Part shown: one piece after another, positions 19,875 to 29,630 of the stretch
Numbering within the stretch: position 1 is the first letter of the stretch
Layout of the letters: each line of letters begins with the position of its first letter
DNA from: Arsenophonus sp048493715
GTDB taxonomy: Bacteria > Pseudomonadota > Gammaproteobacteria > Enterobacterales > Enterobacteriaceae
Assembly (NCBI GenBank): GCA_048493715.1
Contig: JBGDCZ010000002.1
Location: 1-64,000, forward strand
Direction: 5' to 3'
DNA: 64,000 nt
Notes under the pieces: generated by a model
Seen by the model: only the letters and a program-made list of their open reading frames with translations
Databases searched by the model: none
What the model was told of the DNA's origin: nothing
Translations under genes and position numbers: made by a program

Positions 19875-20708
19875 TTATAAACTCATAGGCATATTACCAG
19901 GATCAGGGTAATTATATTCAAATCCAAGCTCCTTACAGATACGGCTACCGTCAATGATTTTTCCTGTAGCTAGATCAGACTCAGAAAGAAATTCCGGCGA
20001 TTGTAAGGCTATCTGTTGCGTGGCTACTTTATAATAAGATGATCTGATTGGATGTTCAGGCGCGCATAAGTTATAAATACTGCCACCTTTTGGGCGTAAT
20101 ATTAATAGCTTTATCGCAGTAATAATATCATCCTGGTGAATAAGATTAACTGGCTCATCTCCTCCTGTTGATGCTGTTTGACCCGCTAAAAATCGTCCTG
20201 CATGACCAGCCTCACCTACTAAACCTGCTAATCTAAGAATATCTACTGATATATTTGGCAATTGATGTAACCAATTTTCTACCTCTACCAGAGTTTTACC
20301 TACCTCGGTATTAGGATATAACTCTGCATCTTCAGTCAAAGTTCCACTTTGCGCACCATACACTGATGTTGAACTGGTAAAAATAATTCGCGGAATAGAA
20401 TAGGACAGCGCGGTATCAACTAAAAGTTGTACTGCTTTCAAATAACCGATACCACCTTCTGCTGTTTTATTAGCCGGTAACATGATAACCAGTACCTCAG
20501 TAGCATCCATTAACTGCACCAGATCTTCAGCTTCACATTCAATATCTGGCGTAAGTAGTAACTGGTAACAATCAATACCTGACATACGTGCGGCATTTAC
20601 ACCATCTGGCGTGGTTTTACTACCAACTACTTGCATTCCTGACCGCATTAACTCAAGAGCCAAGGGTAATCCTAACCAGCCTAATCCAATGATAGCGACC
20701 TTCTTCAT
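19875..20708 (-). CDS. yeeZ: YeeZ-like NAD(P)-binding SDR oxidoreductase
   Basis: YeeZ is an uncharacterised member of the extended short-chain dehydrogenase/epimerase group. The 277-residue product has an N-terminal Rossmann motif GLGWLG (about residues 8-13), SKTTPDGVNAARMSGIDCY (about 30-48), IPRIIFTSSTSVYG (about 107-120), ILRLAGLVGE and GKIIDGSRICKELGFEY near the end, all very close to E. coli YeeZ (274). The ATG at 20708 gives MKKVAIIGLGW; it is preceded by GGAGG at a slightly long distance, and in-frame GTG codons at 20720 and 20717 sit on that Shine-Dalgarno and are less likely. The frame is intact between two pseudogenes, suggesting continuing selection. The true substrate is unknown. 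Confidence 0.88.
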   Translation of the reverse strand: MKKVAIIGLGWLGLPLALELMRSGMQVVGSKTTPDGVNAARMSGIDCYQLLLTPDIECEAEDLVQLMDATEVLVIMLPANKTAEGGIGYLKAVQLLVDTALSYSIPRIIFTSSTSVYGAQSGTLTEDAELYPNTEVGKTLVEVENWLHQLPNISVDILRLAGLVGEAGHAGRFLAGQTASTGGDEPVNLIHQDDIITAIKLLILRPKGGSIYNLCAPEHPIRSSYYKVATQQIALQSPEFLSESDLATGKIIDGSRICKELGFEYNYPDPGNMPMSL

Positions 20709-20814
20709 AAATCTCACCACCTCCGATTAACTCAGTTGTTACATTATACTTACCCTACTTAAATATAATTCAAAGATCACAATTCTCTAACAATAATCAG
20801 TTATAACATAAATA

Positions 20815-21950
20815 TTACATTGCTGATTGGTAAATAGCGATCAAATCTGCCAAATTAGCTTGAACAGGATTGGTGATGCCCGAAGCACTTTTTAATGAAG
20901 CTTCTGCTAATTTAGCCAAATCAGTATCCTGAACATTCAATCTTCTTAGCCCTGAAGGCAGGCAAAGATCACAATTTAGCCACCATATTTCAGCAATACA
21001 AGCTTCCGCACCCAACTGATCTGTCATATGAGCAACTCGTATTCCCATCACGCCAGCAATATTTTTTAGCTTTTTTGCTACCACTTCCAGATTAAAAGCT
21101 TGCACTTGAGGCAACAAAACGGCATTAAAAATTGTTAATGGTTGGTGATAAAAATGACTCACTTGCCAAGCTAAGGTCTGTACATATCCTTATGACACAT
21201 TATTAAACGCCATGCCTACCAGAAACTGGGCATAAGCAATATTTTCATGGGCCTGTAAGGCTAATGAATAATTAACCGCTCGCCGTAAAGCGTTACTCAA
21301 TATTTTTATAGCACTCAATGCACAGGCATCAGTAACTGGATTAGCTGCTGTTAAAACGTAAGCTTCAATTGCATAGGTTAAAAAGTTCATGACTAGTGCT
21401 GCAATAAATTCACTGGATAAACCTAGCATTAATTCCGGCTCGGTCACTAACAGTAATGGTGTAATGAGTGATCCGGCAATCGCCAAATTGATCAATTCAT
21501 TCCTAGTTTGATCAATCAATGGATTGAAATTATCTATATTTGAAGCAGAAGTAGTATTGATGGTAATTAAAGGCAACGGTTTTTTAACATTATCATTAAT
21601 AAAAATAGATTGATAAGATTGTAAATAAATCATTGCCTTAGCATAATTATAGGCAGTACCCTCACCAATTGAGACAATACAATCAATTTGTTCCTGTTCA
21701 TAACAATAAATCGACTGTTTGACTATTTCTAACGACGACACCAATTTGTCATCGCTAAAAAGATGACTTTTAATTTTATTATGTAAAAAACTCTTGCTAC
21801 TTTTTCAACCAGACCACTCATCCTTAAAAAAAGATCAGTTACAATAAGCACTTGCTGATAACCATAATCCTTCATTAAATTTACCACATCGACTAGACAT
21901 CCCCGACCAATTTTATTAATAGTAGGAATGCAAAAAGTTGATGGCGGCAT
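20815..21950 (-). pseudogene. Broken iron-containing (group III) alcohol dehydrogenase
   Basis: The pieces match the iron-dependent alcohol dehydrogenase family (FucO/YiaY/AdhB type, about 380 residues). They are an N-terminus with FCIPTINKIGRGCL and VLIVTD (about 21830-21930), the nucleotide-binding region IVSIGEGTAYNYAKAM (about 21640-21690, where the usual GGGSxxDxxK is degraded and Asp has become Asn), and helical parts with NFLTYAIEAYVL and PVTDACALSAIK. A C-terminal part in another frame (about 20815-21170) carries FNAVLLPQVQAFN and SGITNPVQANLADL. Frameshifts are near 21730 and 21185, and motif residues are lost. Which alcohol dehydrogenase it was cannot be fixed. Confidence 0.82.
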
Positions 21951-22275
21951 AATAATTATCCTTTGGCTAAATATAATAAAACAAAAACGAGCTTATCGTG
22001 ATATCAAATGACAACCAAGCTATTTTTTCATAGTTAAAAATAAAAATCGCTTTATCAATCAATAAGTCAATTAATAGTTTTATGGTTTATTTATAATTTT
22101 ACGCTAAAAAGGGATCATTTTATTCAATATGTTAGTGTGATGAAAATATTAAGTATCATGTTGAGCCTGTGGAGAGCAAATATTATTAATAACGGAGGAG
22201 ACAAAAACCTAGGTAATGGTAACATTTGTCATGTTTAATTAAATATGAACTTTACATTAAAAGTGGTAATAAAAC

Positions 22276-22307
22276 GCCTGAAAAAAGCATAACACTATTT
22301 TTCAGGC
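22276..22307 (-). terminator. Terminator downstream of acrZ
   Basis: GCCTGAAAAA and TTTTTCAGGC form a ten-pair stem; leftward it is followed by GTTTTATT. It lies 44 bases past the acrZ stop and is the main feature of the 21951-22350 gap, which otherwise shows nothing. Confidence 0.7.
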
Positions 22308-22350
22308 AATGCCAAAATTCCTGGCTAACTATCAAGAGAAGATAGACAAA

Positions 22351-22497
22351 TTAATGTTCTTTGTTTGAGTGACGAAACTGGGTTTTCGACAATAAGTTAA
22401 AAAGCTCACCAATGGTATAAATTAATAACATAATTCCACCCATCACAATCGGCACCATACACAGCGCAAAAAGCATACTTTTTAAAATATCCAACAT
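22351..22497 (-). CDS. acrZ: AcrZ, small membrane accessory protein of the AcrAB-TolC pump
   Basis: AcrZ binds AcrB in the inner membrane and changes which drugs the pump exports. The 48-residue product begins MLDILKSMLFALCMVPIVMG and continues GIMLLIYTIGELFNLLSK, almost superimposable on E. coli AcrZ (49 residues): one long hydrophobic helix with conserved Pro 16 and the Gly-Glu-x-Phe-Asn segment, then a short polar tail. In E. coli acrZ lies beside modE, and here the modE remnant starts 310 bases away on the other strand, which confirms the call. The stretch 22498-22807 between them is AT-rich and without a gene. Confidence 0.9.
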   Translation of the reverse strand: MLDILKSMLFALCMVPIVMGGIMLLIYTIGELFNLLSKTQFRHSNKEH

Positions 22498-22807
22498 TGA
22501 TAGCCTCGGCAAAATAATGATCTATTTTATTACTTAAGATATAAACCTAACTAAATAGTAACCTTATAAATTAGATTATTCCATTTATTTTGTATTTTGG
22601 AGGCTAGTATTAGTTTTTTTCATTTTTTTACACGAATAGCACGATTAGTTACAGATATAACTAAATTTTTAAAACATTAATTTCTATTAACCAATATTTA
22701 TTGCCAACAATGGACAACTCTTCATTCCATTCCCACTATTTGATAAATAAAGCGTAATAAAGCAAGCGAATTAATTAACATTGTTTTGGCTAATAAGGCT
22801 ATTTTTA

Positions 22808-23595
22808 ATGGATATTTTCCTAACCTTAAAACTGCATGATCGACTATTTGCTGATGCACGACGAATCATATTACTCAAATATATAAAATCTACTAGCTCT
22901 ATCAAGCAAGGTGCACAATTGGCAGGTATGAGTTACAAAAGTGCCTGACATGCAATAAACGAAATGAACCAACTCGCTGATAAAATTTTGGTTACCAGCA
23001 CAACAGGTGGTAAAGGAGAGGGAGGGGGAACGATTTTAACACCATATGGTGAACGCTTATTGTAACTTTATGGATTATCAAAACAGATCCAGCAAAAAGC
23101 CTATCAGGTATTAAATGATGAAAATTTACCACTCGATAGTTTAATAACCGCTATTACACCCTTTTCATTGTAAACCAGCGCCCGTAATCAATTCTTTGGC
23201 ACTTTGATCCATTATGATAGCCACTTAATTCAACAAAATATCAAAATTCAATTAACTAATAGTAAAACTATTATTTGTATCATTAACTAAACAAAGTATT
23301 AATCGACTACGATTAACACTTGGCAAAGAAGTTTTGCTCTTAATCAAAACCCCCGCGATAAAATTGCTGCCCCAACGAGCTGTGGTACCACCTACTGATA
23401 ATATAGTGGTAGGAACGATAGTTGATATTGAAAAAGATCACAAAGATAGTGAAACAAATGTGAAACTGGAAGATGGATTATTACTTTGCTCCATCATGCC
23501 AAATCAAGAATGTAGAGGAGCAAGAGATAAAAATTAGCAGTAAAGTGACTACAATTTTTTCTGCTAGCCAAGTTATTGTGGCGACGCTACAATAA
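22808..23595 (+). pseudogene. modE: Broken ModE, molybdate-responsive regulator
   Basis: ModE is a dimeric winged-helix regulator that binds molybdate and represses modABC. The frame keeps N-terminal ModE features (LTLKLHDRLFADARRI, GAQLAGMSYKSA, AINEMNQL, TGGKGEGGGT) and reaches the molbindin region (SARNQFFGTL) with nonsense changes rather than rearrangement: TGA where Trp is expected (22947-22949), TAA at about 23063 and TAA at about 23173. A frameshift near 23280 follows. The rest (VVGTIVDIEKDHKDSET near 23410-23460, VIVATLQ and stop at 23593-23595) is still readable. No modABC genes follow. Molybdate control has been lost, while its neighbour acrZ is intact. Confidence 0.88.
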
Positions 23596-23645
23596 TACCG
23601 ATTTTGACATTCAATTATATTTTATAAAATTTATTTCTAAGACAT

Positions 23646-23683
23646 AAAAAGCTTAATTAAATTAGCTCATAATTAAGCTTTTT
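23646..23683. terminator. Bidirectional terminator between modE and the lipoprotein gene
   Basis: AAAAAGCTTAATTA and TAATTAAGCTTTTT form a perfect 14-pair stem with a ten-base loop, with T-runs in both directions. It separates two convergent units. Confidence 0.8.
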
Positions 23684-23739
23684 ATATGATATAATATAAA
23701 AATATCTATATTAATATCATACAGATAAAAGCTAATTAA

Positions 23740-24174
23740 CTACTTTTGATACGAATCTACTAATTTCTGTATTTTCTTTTTTGTACTAACAAAATTATTA
23801 TATTTTACCTTTGCACATAATAAATCAAGCTTGGTATTAAGCACCATAGCTAACAGATTTTTTGAATCACTATCCATAATATTTTTATTAACATTCCAAT
23901 ATTTAATATCATCCATAATCATAATGTAATCTTTAATATATTTTTGATATTTAACCGGTTCTGTTTTTTTAAGCAGATTTAAGTGATCAATACATTCATT
24001 ACTTGTTGAGGAAACAATAACACCATAAAATAATATTCCTGATTTCTCAACCGGAGATTCAACTGCTGCTGTTTTACTATCAATATTGCTATTTTTGCTG
24101 GCATGACCAACACATCCCGTCAACAACATAATAGCTAATAATACACTAAACAGATTTTTTTTATTGTACGTCAT
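23740..24174 (-). CDS. Small lipoprotein, paralogue of the gene at 26850-27332
   Basis: Not recognised by name. The 144-residue product begins with a lipoprotein signal (lysines, then FSVLLAIMLLTGC; lipobox LTGC with Cys 21), followed by a short Ser/Lys-rich linker and a conserved helical domain. It shares a pattern with the second lipoprotein of this locus: GxLFxG, SxxNECxDxxNxLK, KYQxY, NVNKNIMDxDSKxLL (about residues 97-111), TKLDxLCxKV (about 115-124). Two cysteines of the domain are conserved in both. The two genes flank a broken invasin-like gene on the same strand, so they could once have worked with that adhesin, but this is inference. The start is the ATG at 24174. Confidence 0.72.
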   Translation of the reverse strand: MTYNKKNLFSVLLAIMLLTGCVGHASKNSNIDSKTAAVESPVEKSGILFYGVIVSSTSNECIDHLNLLKKTEPVKYQKYIKDYIMIMDDIKYWNVNKNIMDSDSKNLLAMVLNTKLDLLCAKVKYNNFVSTKKKIQKLVDSYQK

Positions 24175-24650
24175 TTCATTGAATCCTAAAAATATTATTT
24201 TCTTTGATCTACACGAAATAGTGAATAATAAATTAACTAATAAAAGAAGTAAACAACTTTTTTATCAAACAATTAATAAAGCGATCTATCTCTCATATTA
24301 ATAACCCTAATCGATCAATATGAGTTGCCATCCCTGGCATAGTAACTTCGTCCTCATGATTATCATTTCAGTTGAAATAAACTTAAATTTTTGTAATAAC
24401 AACTAAATAATAGTTATCAGCGAGCTATTATTTCCTTATGCTGCTATGTTACTCACATCGCTATCAAAGCTAAATCTCCATATTCAGCTTTAAAGACCGT
24501 TTATATCCTTTAAGTTTTATTTCAATAAAACTCACCAGACATGCCTATCTAATACTAATGAAAATAGCCCTCCACTAGTGTCCCAAACATAACCACCATC
24601 CATCGATAAAAATATTTGTCACGATGGCTAACTAACTTTTTTATTTTATT
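24175..24650. other. Gene-free stretch between lipoprotein gene and adhesin remnant
   Basis: About 480 bases containing the presumed promoter of the leftward lipoprotein gene. I see no coherent frame; part may be debris of the adhesin gene's 3' side. Confidence 0.5.
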
Positions 24651-26771
24651 AATCTTAAATCTGATTCAACATTGACCTCTTCTGGCGTCACTTTTGAAGT
24701 CGTGGGATTATAATAACCAATCCGCACCAAGCTGCCGATAATCTAATTTAAATAACCCATCTACTGTATATCAGAGTTACCGTCACTATTAAGTGATACA
24801 GTTACTTCTTTCGAATTACTAGCACTATTGTTCGGTTTTAGCTCCTGACCAGCAATGTTAAAGTTAAATGTATAATTTAATCTCGCTAAATCCGTGGTAA
24901 ATTTCTCCGCAGAGTTCGTTTTGTCTGGATAAATACCTAGCGTAACGCGTTTACCGGTAAGATTGAAATTGTTATCGGCATGGGAAGCTATGTTTAAATT
25001 GCCAATATTCGATACTTTTTGCGTTTTTAATGTTAAATCATTATTAATATCGATATCAAAGTTACGCCAAGAATAGCGAGAAGCACATGTAATCTCAGTA
25101 ATTTTATTTAGTCCAGATAGACTAAATCGATAATTAGGCCCTTTATGATCATTATTCAATCCCCCCCCTTACCATCAAGCTGATAAATATTTAGTTCTCC
25201 GGAAAAACTACCTGAATCAATTTCGCCATCTTTTTTTATATGCTGTACATTAACTGTCCCTGTTTCTGATTTACCGGCTGTCACGTAACTATCTGTAACT
25301 ATTCTTCTATCATTTTATGGGATACTAATATCCAAATCGTGATCTTGACCATTATAGGTTATGCCAAATTTCATTCCCTTGAGAATATTTTCCGGCCTTA
25401 ATTCTGGAAAATAATAAAAACAGACCGATTCAGATTGCATAGAGTCACATTGCCCCTCTCTAGTGTATGGTTCAGATTTCATATTTATCTTAAAAATCAA
25501 TAATTTAATATTAATCAACTGACGATAACTTTGTAATCGTATACTGAATTGTTATCTTGTTAGACACAGCCTTATTGGTAGCCGAAGTCACTGTGGCATC
25601 AAACCTACCTACTACACTTTACCTTCAACATTAGTTTTAAGCTCCTAACTAATTGTTAATGCTGGAATTGATAACTGAAGACATAATTTTTCAAAGCATT
25701 ATCATTGCTATCAGTCACACGAATTTCAAATGGATACTCTGATTGATTATCAGCTGGCACAATATTATCTTACATTAATGACTTAATTTGGATTTTAACG
25801 GTTACAGTATCGACAACAAAATTCACGGTTTGTTTCACATTTATTACTTTGCCATCTGCTAATTGGGCACTTACCTGAATATTCTCAACGGCTTTAGTTG
25901 TACTCGTTAAGACAATCCTAGCTTCTCCTTTAGCATCGGTTTTACTAACGGCCGATTCTGACAATTTAACATCTGTTCCTTTATCTTGTTGCCATGTCAC
26001 CGCTACACCCGGTTGCAGATTGTCATTCTTATCTTTACTACTGCGATAAAAGTGAATATATCTTTACCATTGGCACCCTTAGTAGTAATATCGTAATATC
26101 ATCATCTAATCGAACCACAGCTAATTCTACTCTTTTACTATCAGCCTTAAAGTTTACTTTAGATTCAATCACAAACAGCTTGTAATTAACAGTTACCTTA
26201 ATGATACTAATACCGGCTGTTTTTCCTTTTAATTTAGCCGCATAGAGCCCGTTACCATTATCTTTTACCTCATCAAAGTCACTATTCGCCAGACTACTAT
26301 TAAATTTTACTTGCTGGCCGGCAATCGGATTATTATTAGTATCCACCAACGTCAGTTTTAAGGTCGAAGTCTCTTCATCATCAGCAACAATAGTGTCAAA
26401 CTCTGCAACTAGCATAGATTTTTCTGTGCTCGTATTACTGCTATCTGCTGTTAAGGTTACTTTAGCCGCATCTTTAACCGGCAAGACAACGTCATTCACT
26501 TTAACTTCAATGACGCTTCACTAGCAGTCTTAACCGTTAACGTTGCAATATAAATTCCATCACCCACGTCCGTAAGTTTGCTCACAATACTATTATAATA
26601 GTATCAACCACCTCTGCATTTTTAACTGCTTTAGCAATTGAGGTAGTAAAAAAGGAGAAAGGAGAAAGGAGAAAGGAGAAAGGAGAAAGGAGAAAGGAGA
26701 AAGGAGAAAATAATTGTATTAAAAGCAACCACCAGGCTATTATTTTTCTTCCCAGATGAAAACTGTGTCAT
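24651..26771 (-). pseudogene. Broken invasin/intimin-like protein with Ig-like (Big_1) domains
   Basis: A surface adhesin remnant. The ATG at 26771 begins a signal-peptide-like start (FSSGKKNNSLVVAFNTIIF), whose hydrophobic core is encoded by an eight-copy heptanucleotide repeat; beyond it, only one of the other frames gives TTSIAKA, a plausible cleavage site. The beta-barrel expected in inverse autotransporters is absent, and the sequence goes directly into Ig-like domains: VGDGIYIATLTVK (about 26520-26575), LKLTLVDTNNNPIAGQQVKF (about 26310-26370), WQQDKGTDVKLSESAVSKTD (about 25935-26000) and further pieces to 24761. A last short frame ends at 24651. Frame breaks are near 26590, 26510, 26035, 25770, 25520 and 25160. 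Photorhabdus- and Yersinia-type invasins are the likely relatives. Confidence 0.8.
26654..26709. repeat. Eight tandem copies of the heptamer GGAGAAA
   Basis: Eight perfect copies of GGAGAAA (TTTCTCC on the coding strand) lie within the signal-peptide codons of the invasin-like gene. Three units encode FSFLLSP, so the repeat adds hydrophobic residues without creating a stop in any frame. Since seven is not a multiple of three, each gain or loss of a unit changes the downstream frame. With the present eight copies translation ends at a TAA about five codons after the repeat. Confidence 0.95.
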
Positions 26772-26849
26772 AATTTAACTTACCTAACAAATACATTCCA
26801 GTAAAAAACCACCTTCAATGGATTAAAGGTGGTAATATAGGAATAATAT

Positions 26850-27332
26850 TCAAATACCTGATAATGCTTTAACTTTTTCCTTTACACTCTGGAAGCCAGA
26901 AAATTGAACTTTCGAACATAAAGTGTCTAATTTAGTGCTCAATGTCATAGACAATAATTCTTTTGAATCTTTATCCATAATATTTTTATTAACATTTAAG
27001 AACGTATAATCTCTGCTGATTTTATTATAATCATGAGAGTATTGTTGGTATTTACTACCATCTGCTTCTTTTAAGAAATTAAAACGATCAACACATTCAT
27101 TATTTGATGAGGCAATAGTAATTCCATCAAATAACATACCTTTTTTTTCAATATAATTTCGAGCCGGAACACTACTTTGATTGTTGACAATAGCAGAGCT
27201 ATTTTTATTAGTTTGACTCGCTGTTTTATCATTCGCTTTATTATTCATCTTTTTTGACACAGGTACAGAACAAGCATTCAACAAAAACATAGCACCAACT
27301 ACTAAAGCACACTTTTGGAAATTAACATTCAT
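26850..27332 (-). CDS. Small lipoprotein, paralogue of the gene at 23740-24174
   Basis: Not recognised by name. From the ATG at 27332 (AAAGG upstream) it encodes 160 residues: a lipoprotein signal (NFQKCALVVGAMFLLNAC, lipobox LNAC), a Ser/Asn/Lys-rich linker of about 45 residues, then the same domain as its paralogue: GMLFDG, SNNECVDRFNFLKE, KYQQYSHDY, FLNVNKNIMDKDSKELLSM and TKLDTLCSKV. A longer version from an upstream TTG is possible but less likely. It lies just upstream of the broken invasin gene (79 bases to its ATG), on the same strand. Conservation of both copies while the adhesin between them decayed suggests either recent decay or an independent role. Confidence 0.75.
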   Translation of the reverse strand: MNVNFQKCALVVGAMFLLNACSVPVSKKMNNKANDKTASQTNKNSSAIVNNQSSVPARNYIEKKGMLFDGITIASSNNECVDRFNFLKEADGSKYQQYSHDYNKISRDYTFLNVNKNIMDKDSKELLSMTLSTKLDTLCSKVQFSGFQSVKEKVKALSGI

Positions 27333-28245
27333 AACAAAACCTTTATTCAATTACGTAGCTAATTAATAAGCTCCATTAAGGAGCCATCTCGAGTGATCCA
27401 AACTAATAATTCATTACTACACAGCATCATAAAAATGATGAAAAAAAGTAGTACAAGTTTTTTAATAAACAAAGATTATCGTTTCGACATATAAAAGTGA
27501 ATCCTTAAAACTTTATTAATAATAAAGTTAAGTTAAAATGCTCACTTTTAATAAAGTATCAAGTAACTATTAGTCATAGATAAACTATATTTGGTAGTGA
27601 TTAAATTATATTCAAAGATAATTTGTTCAAAAAAATTATCAACAACACGTATTCTCATCAAATAGATGATTAAACTAAAGTGTGAACTAAAACAAGAAAC
27701 AAGAATAAATTCTATAAGTTAAGCTCGTATTGAGTCAAATGATATATATAAATATCAAAACGGCAAATCGTTTTAATAAATCGTAAATTAAATATTAATA
27801 GATAATAACTATCAATTATTAACTTACGATCGCTTTTTACAATGTATTAAATTAATAAAAATCAATAAGATATAAAAAATAAAAACATTTAGATACATAT
27901 TTAATTATAGTTTAACTATACACAGATTACAAAATTGCATATTATTCAGTTTAAAACAAAGCTAGAAAATCAAATTAAATAATATTTTCTAACATAATAT
28001 TGCATAATAAATTATTATAAACACAAACAAATTAACTTTAGATATTATCAATAACTGCCAGGTAGTGAACATGATAATTTAAAATCTATAATTAATCTTT
28101 AAACAAATATTTTGGCTATTTGATTTGGAAACATTCTTAATATATGGAAATATAACATACTAATTGGTATTTTTTATTATACTAATTATCTTGTTCTATT
28201 TTGTGCCTGAAACTAACGGAAAAGTTTCTCCTATAAAAGGAAAAT
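27333..28245. other. Long gene-free AT-rich stretch
   Basis: About 900 bases of very AT-rich sequence with stop codons in all frames. I see no gene, tRNA or insertion sequence. It ends at the isolated terminator-like hairpin at 28246, so a small RNA transcribed rightward is possible within its last 100-200 bases. Confidence 0.5.
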
Positions 28246-28270
28246 TGGAGCCATAAGGCTCCATTTTTTT
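28246..28270 (+). terminator. Isolated strong intrinsic terminator (possible sRNA 3' end)
   Basis: TGGAGCC ATAA GGCTCCA followed by seven T is a textbook rightward terminator. No rightward gene lies upstream for more than 4 kb (the nearest is the modE remnant), so it could be the 3' end of a small RNA. The following 28271-28837 is AT-rich, with no gene, and carries the gpmA promoter. Confidence 0.65.
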
Positions 28271-28837
28271 AATCTATTGTTACAAATATAAATATACTCA
28301 CATAATTTAAAAAATATTTATACATTAACTCCAAAGTCTATTATTAATAATTTATTTACATCTGTCTCTAATAATATAAACGCATAAATTAAATATCTAA
28401 TTTCTAGCAACTAAGTTTTTATTAATACATTACATTAATAATTAACATATATTTTACTTGTTTTACCGTAAAATTATCACATTTATAACTTAATATTTTA
28501 TTCTTAAACACAAAAATAAATTTCTTAAGTTAACTAACTGAAGATCAAGACTATTCTATTATTACCACAACCGTATAACTTCAATCCAGTCACTACAGAT
28601 TTGATTTTCTAATACTATTTTAATGCGACTAGACTAAAATAATACTCGCTTATATAAACAATAAAACATGCTAATTTTTCTGCGTTAGCCATTTAGTTTA
28701 ATGATACACTATTTAAATTAGAGCAGATCTTACTCAACAATTCAAAAACTACCAACAGTTATATTTGGTATTCAGTTTAACGGATAATATAATAATTCAG
28801 ATCGATTTTAATGAATGTATCAATAGGAGTTTAAACT

Positions 28838-29590
28838 ATGACAGTAACTAAGCTGGTTCTAATAAGACACGGCGAAAGCGAATGGAATAAAGAAAACCGA
28901 TTCACTGGTTGGACAGATCTGGAACTATCCCATAAAGGCCACCAAGAAGCAAAAAAAGCTGGCCAGCTATTAAAAAAAGATGGTTTCGTTTTTGACTATG
29001 CTTATACATCGGTTTTAAAACGTGCCATTCATACATTATGGAATATTTTAGATCAAATAGATCAGCAGTGGCTTCCGGTTGAAAAAAATTGGCGGCTCAA
29101 TGAACGTCATTATGGTGCACTACAAGGTTTAGATAAAACAGAAACTGCCGCAAAATATGGAGACGAACAAGTCAAACTATGGCGTCGTGGCTTTGAAATT
29201 ACACCACCAGAATTAACCAAAGATGATCCACGTTATCCCGGTAATGACCCTCGTTATGCAAATTTGGCACCTTCAGAGCTGCCTGTTACTGAAAGTCTCG
29301 CTACTACAATTGAACGTGTTGTCCCCTACTGGGAAAATGTGATTAAACCTAGAATTGCCAAAGGTGAAAAGGTAATTATTGCTGCTCACGGTAATTCATT
29401 ACGAGCGTTAGTGAAACATCTGGATAATATGAGTGAAGAGGAGATCCTTGAACTTAATATTCCAACCGCCGTCCCACTGGTTTATGAATTTGACGAAAAT
29501 ATACATCCTATCAAACACTACTATCTTGGTGATCAAGCTGAAATAGCCGCAAAAGCCGCCGCGGTCGCGAATCAAGGTAAAGCAAAATAA
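28838..29590 (+). CDS. gpmA: GpmA, 2,3-bisphosphoglycerate-dependent phosphoglycerate mutase
   Basis: GpmA interconverts 3- and 2-phosphoglycerate in glycolysis. The 250-residue product equals the E. coli length and carries the phosphohistidine site LIRHGESEWN (His about residue 11), FTGWTDLELSHKG, SVLKRAIHTLW, NERHYGALQG (about 86-95) and the second active histidine in AAHGNSLRAL (about 184). The ATG at 28838 follows AATAGGAG at good spacing. It is convergent with the aroG remnant, as in E. coli, and a perfect hairpin (29600-29618) closes the unit. Confidence 0.96.
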   Translation: MTVTKLVLIRHGESEWNKENRFTGWTDLELSHKGHQEAKKAGQLLKKDGFVFDYAYTSVLKRAIHTLWNILDQIDQQWLPVEKNWRLNERHYGALQGLDKTETAAKYGDEQVKLWRRGFEITPPELTKDDPRYPGNDPRYANLAPSELPVTESLATTIERVVPYWENVIKPRIAKGEKVIIAAHGNSLRALVKHLDNMSEEEILELNIPTAVPLVYEFDENIHPIKHYYLGDQAEIAAKAAAVANQGKAK

Positions 29591-29599
29591 TTTAAACTT

Positions 29600-29618
29600 A
29601 AGGCCACACTGTGGCCTT
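29600..29618. terminator. Hairpin between gpmA and aroG remnant
   Basis: AAGGCCACA C TGTGGCCTT is a perfect inverted repeat 10 bases after the gpmA stop, followed by ATTC rightward. It probably acts as the 3' end for both convergent genes. Confidence 0.6.
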
Positions 29619-29630
29619 ATTCATCGTTAA

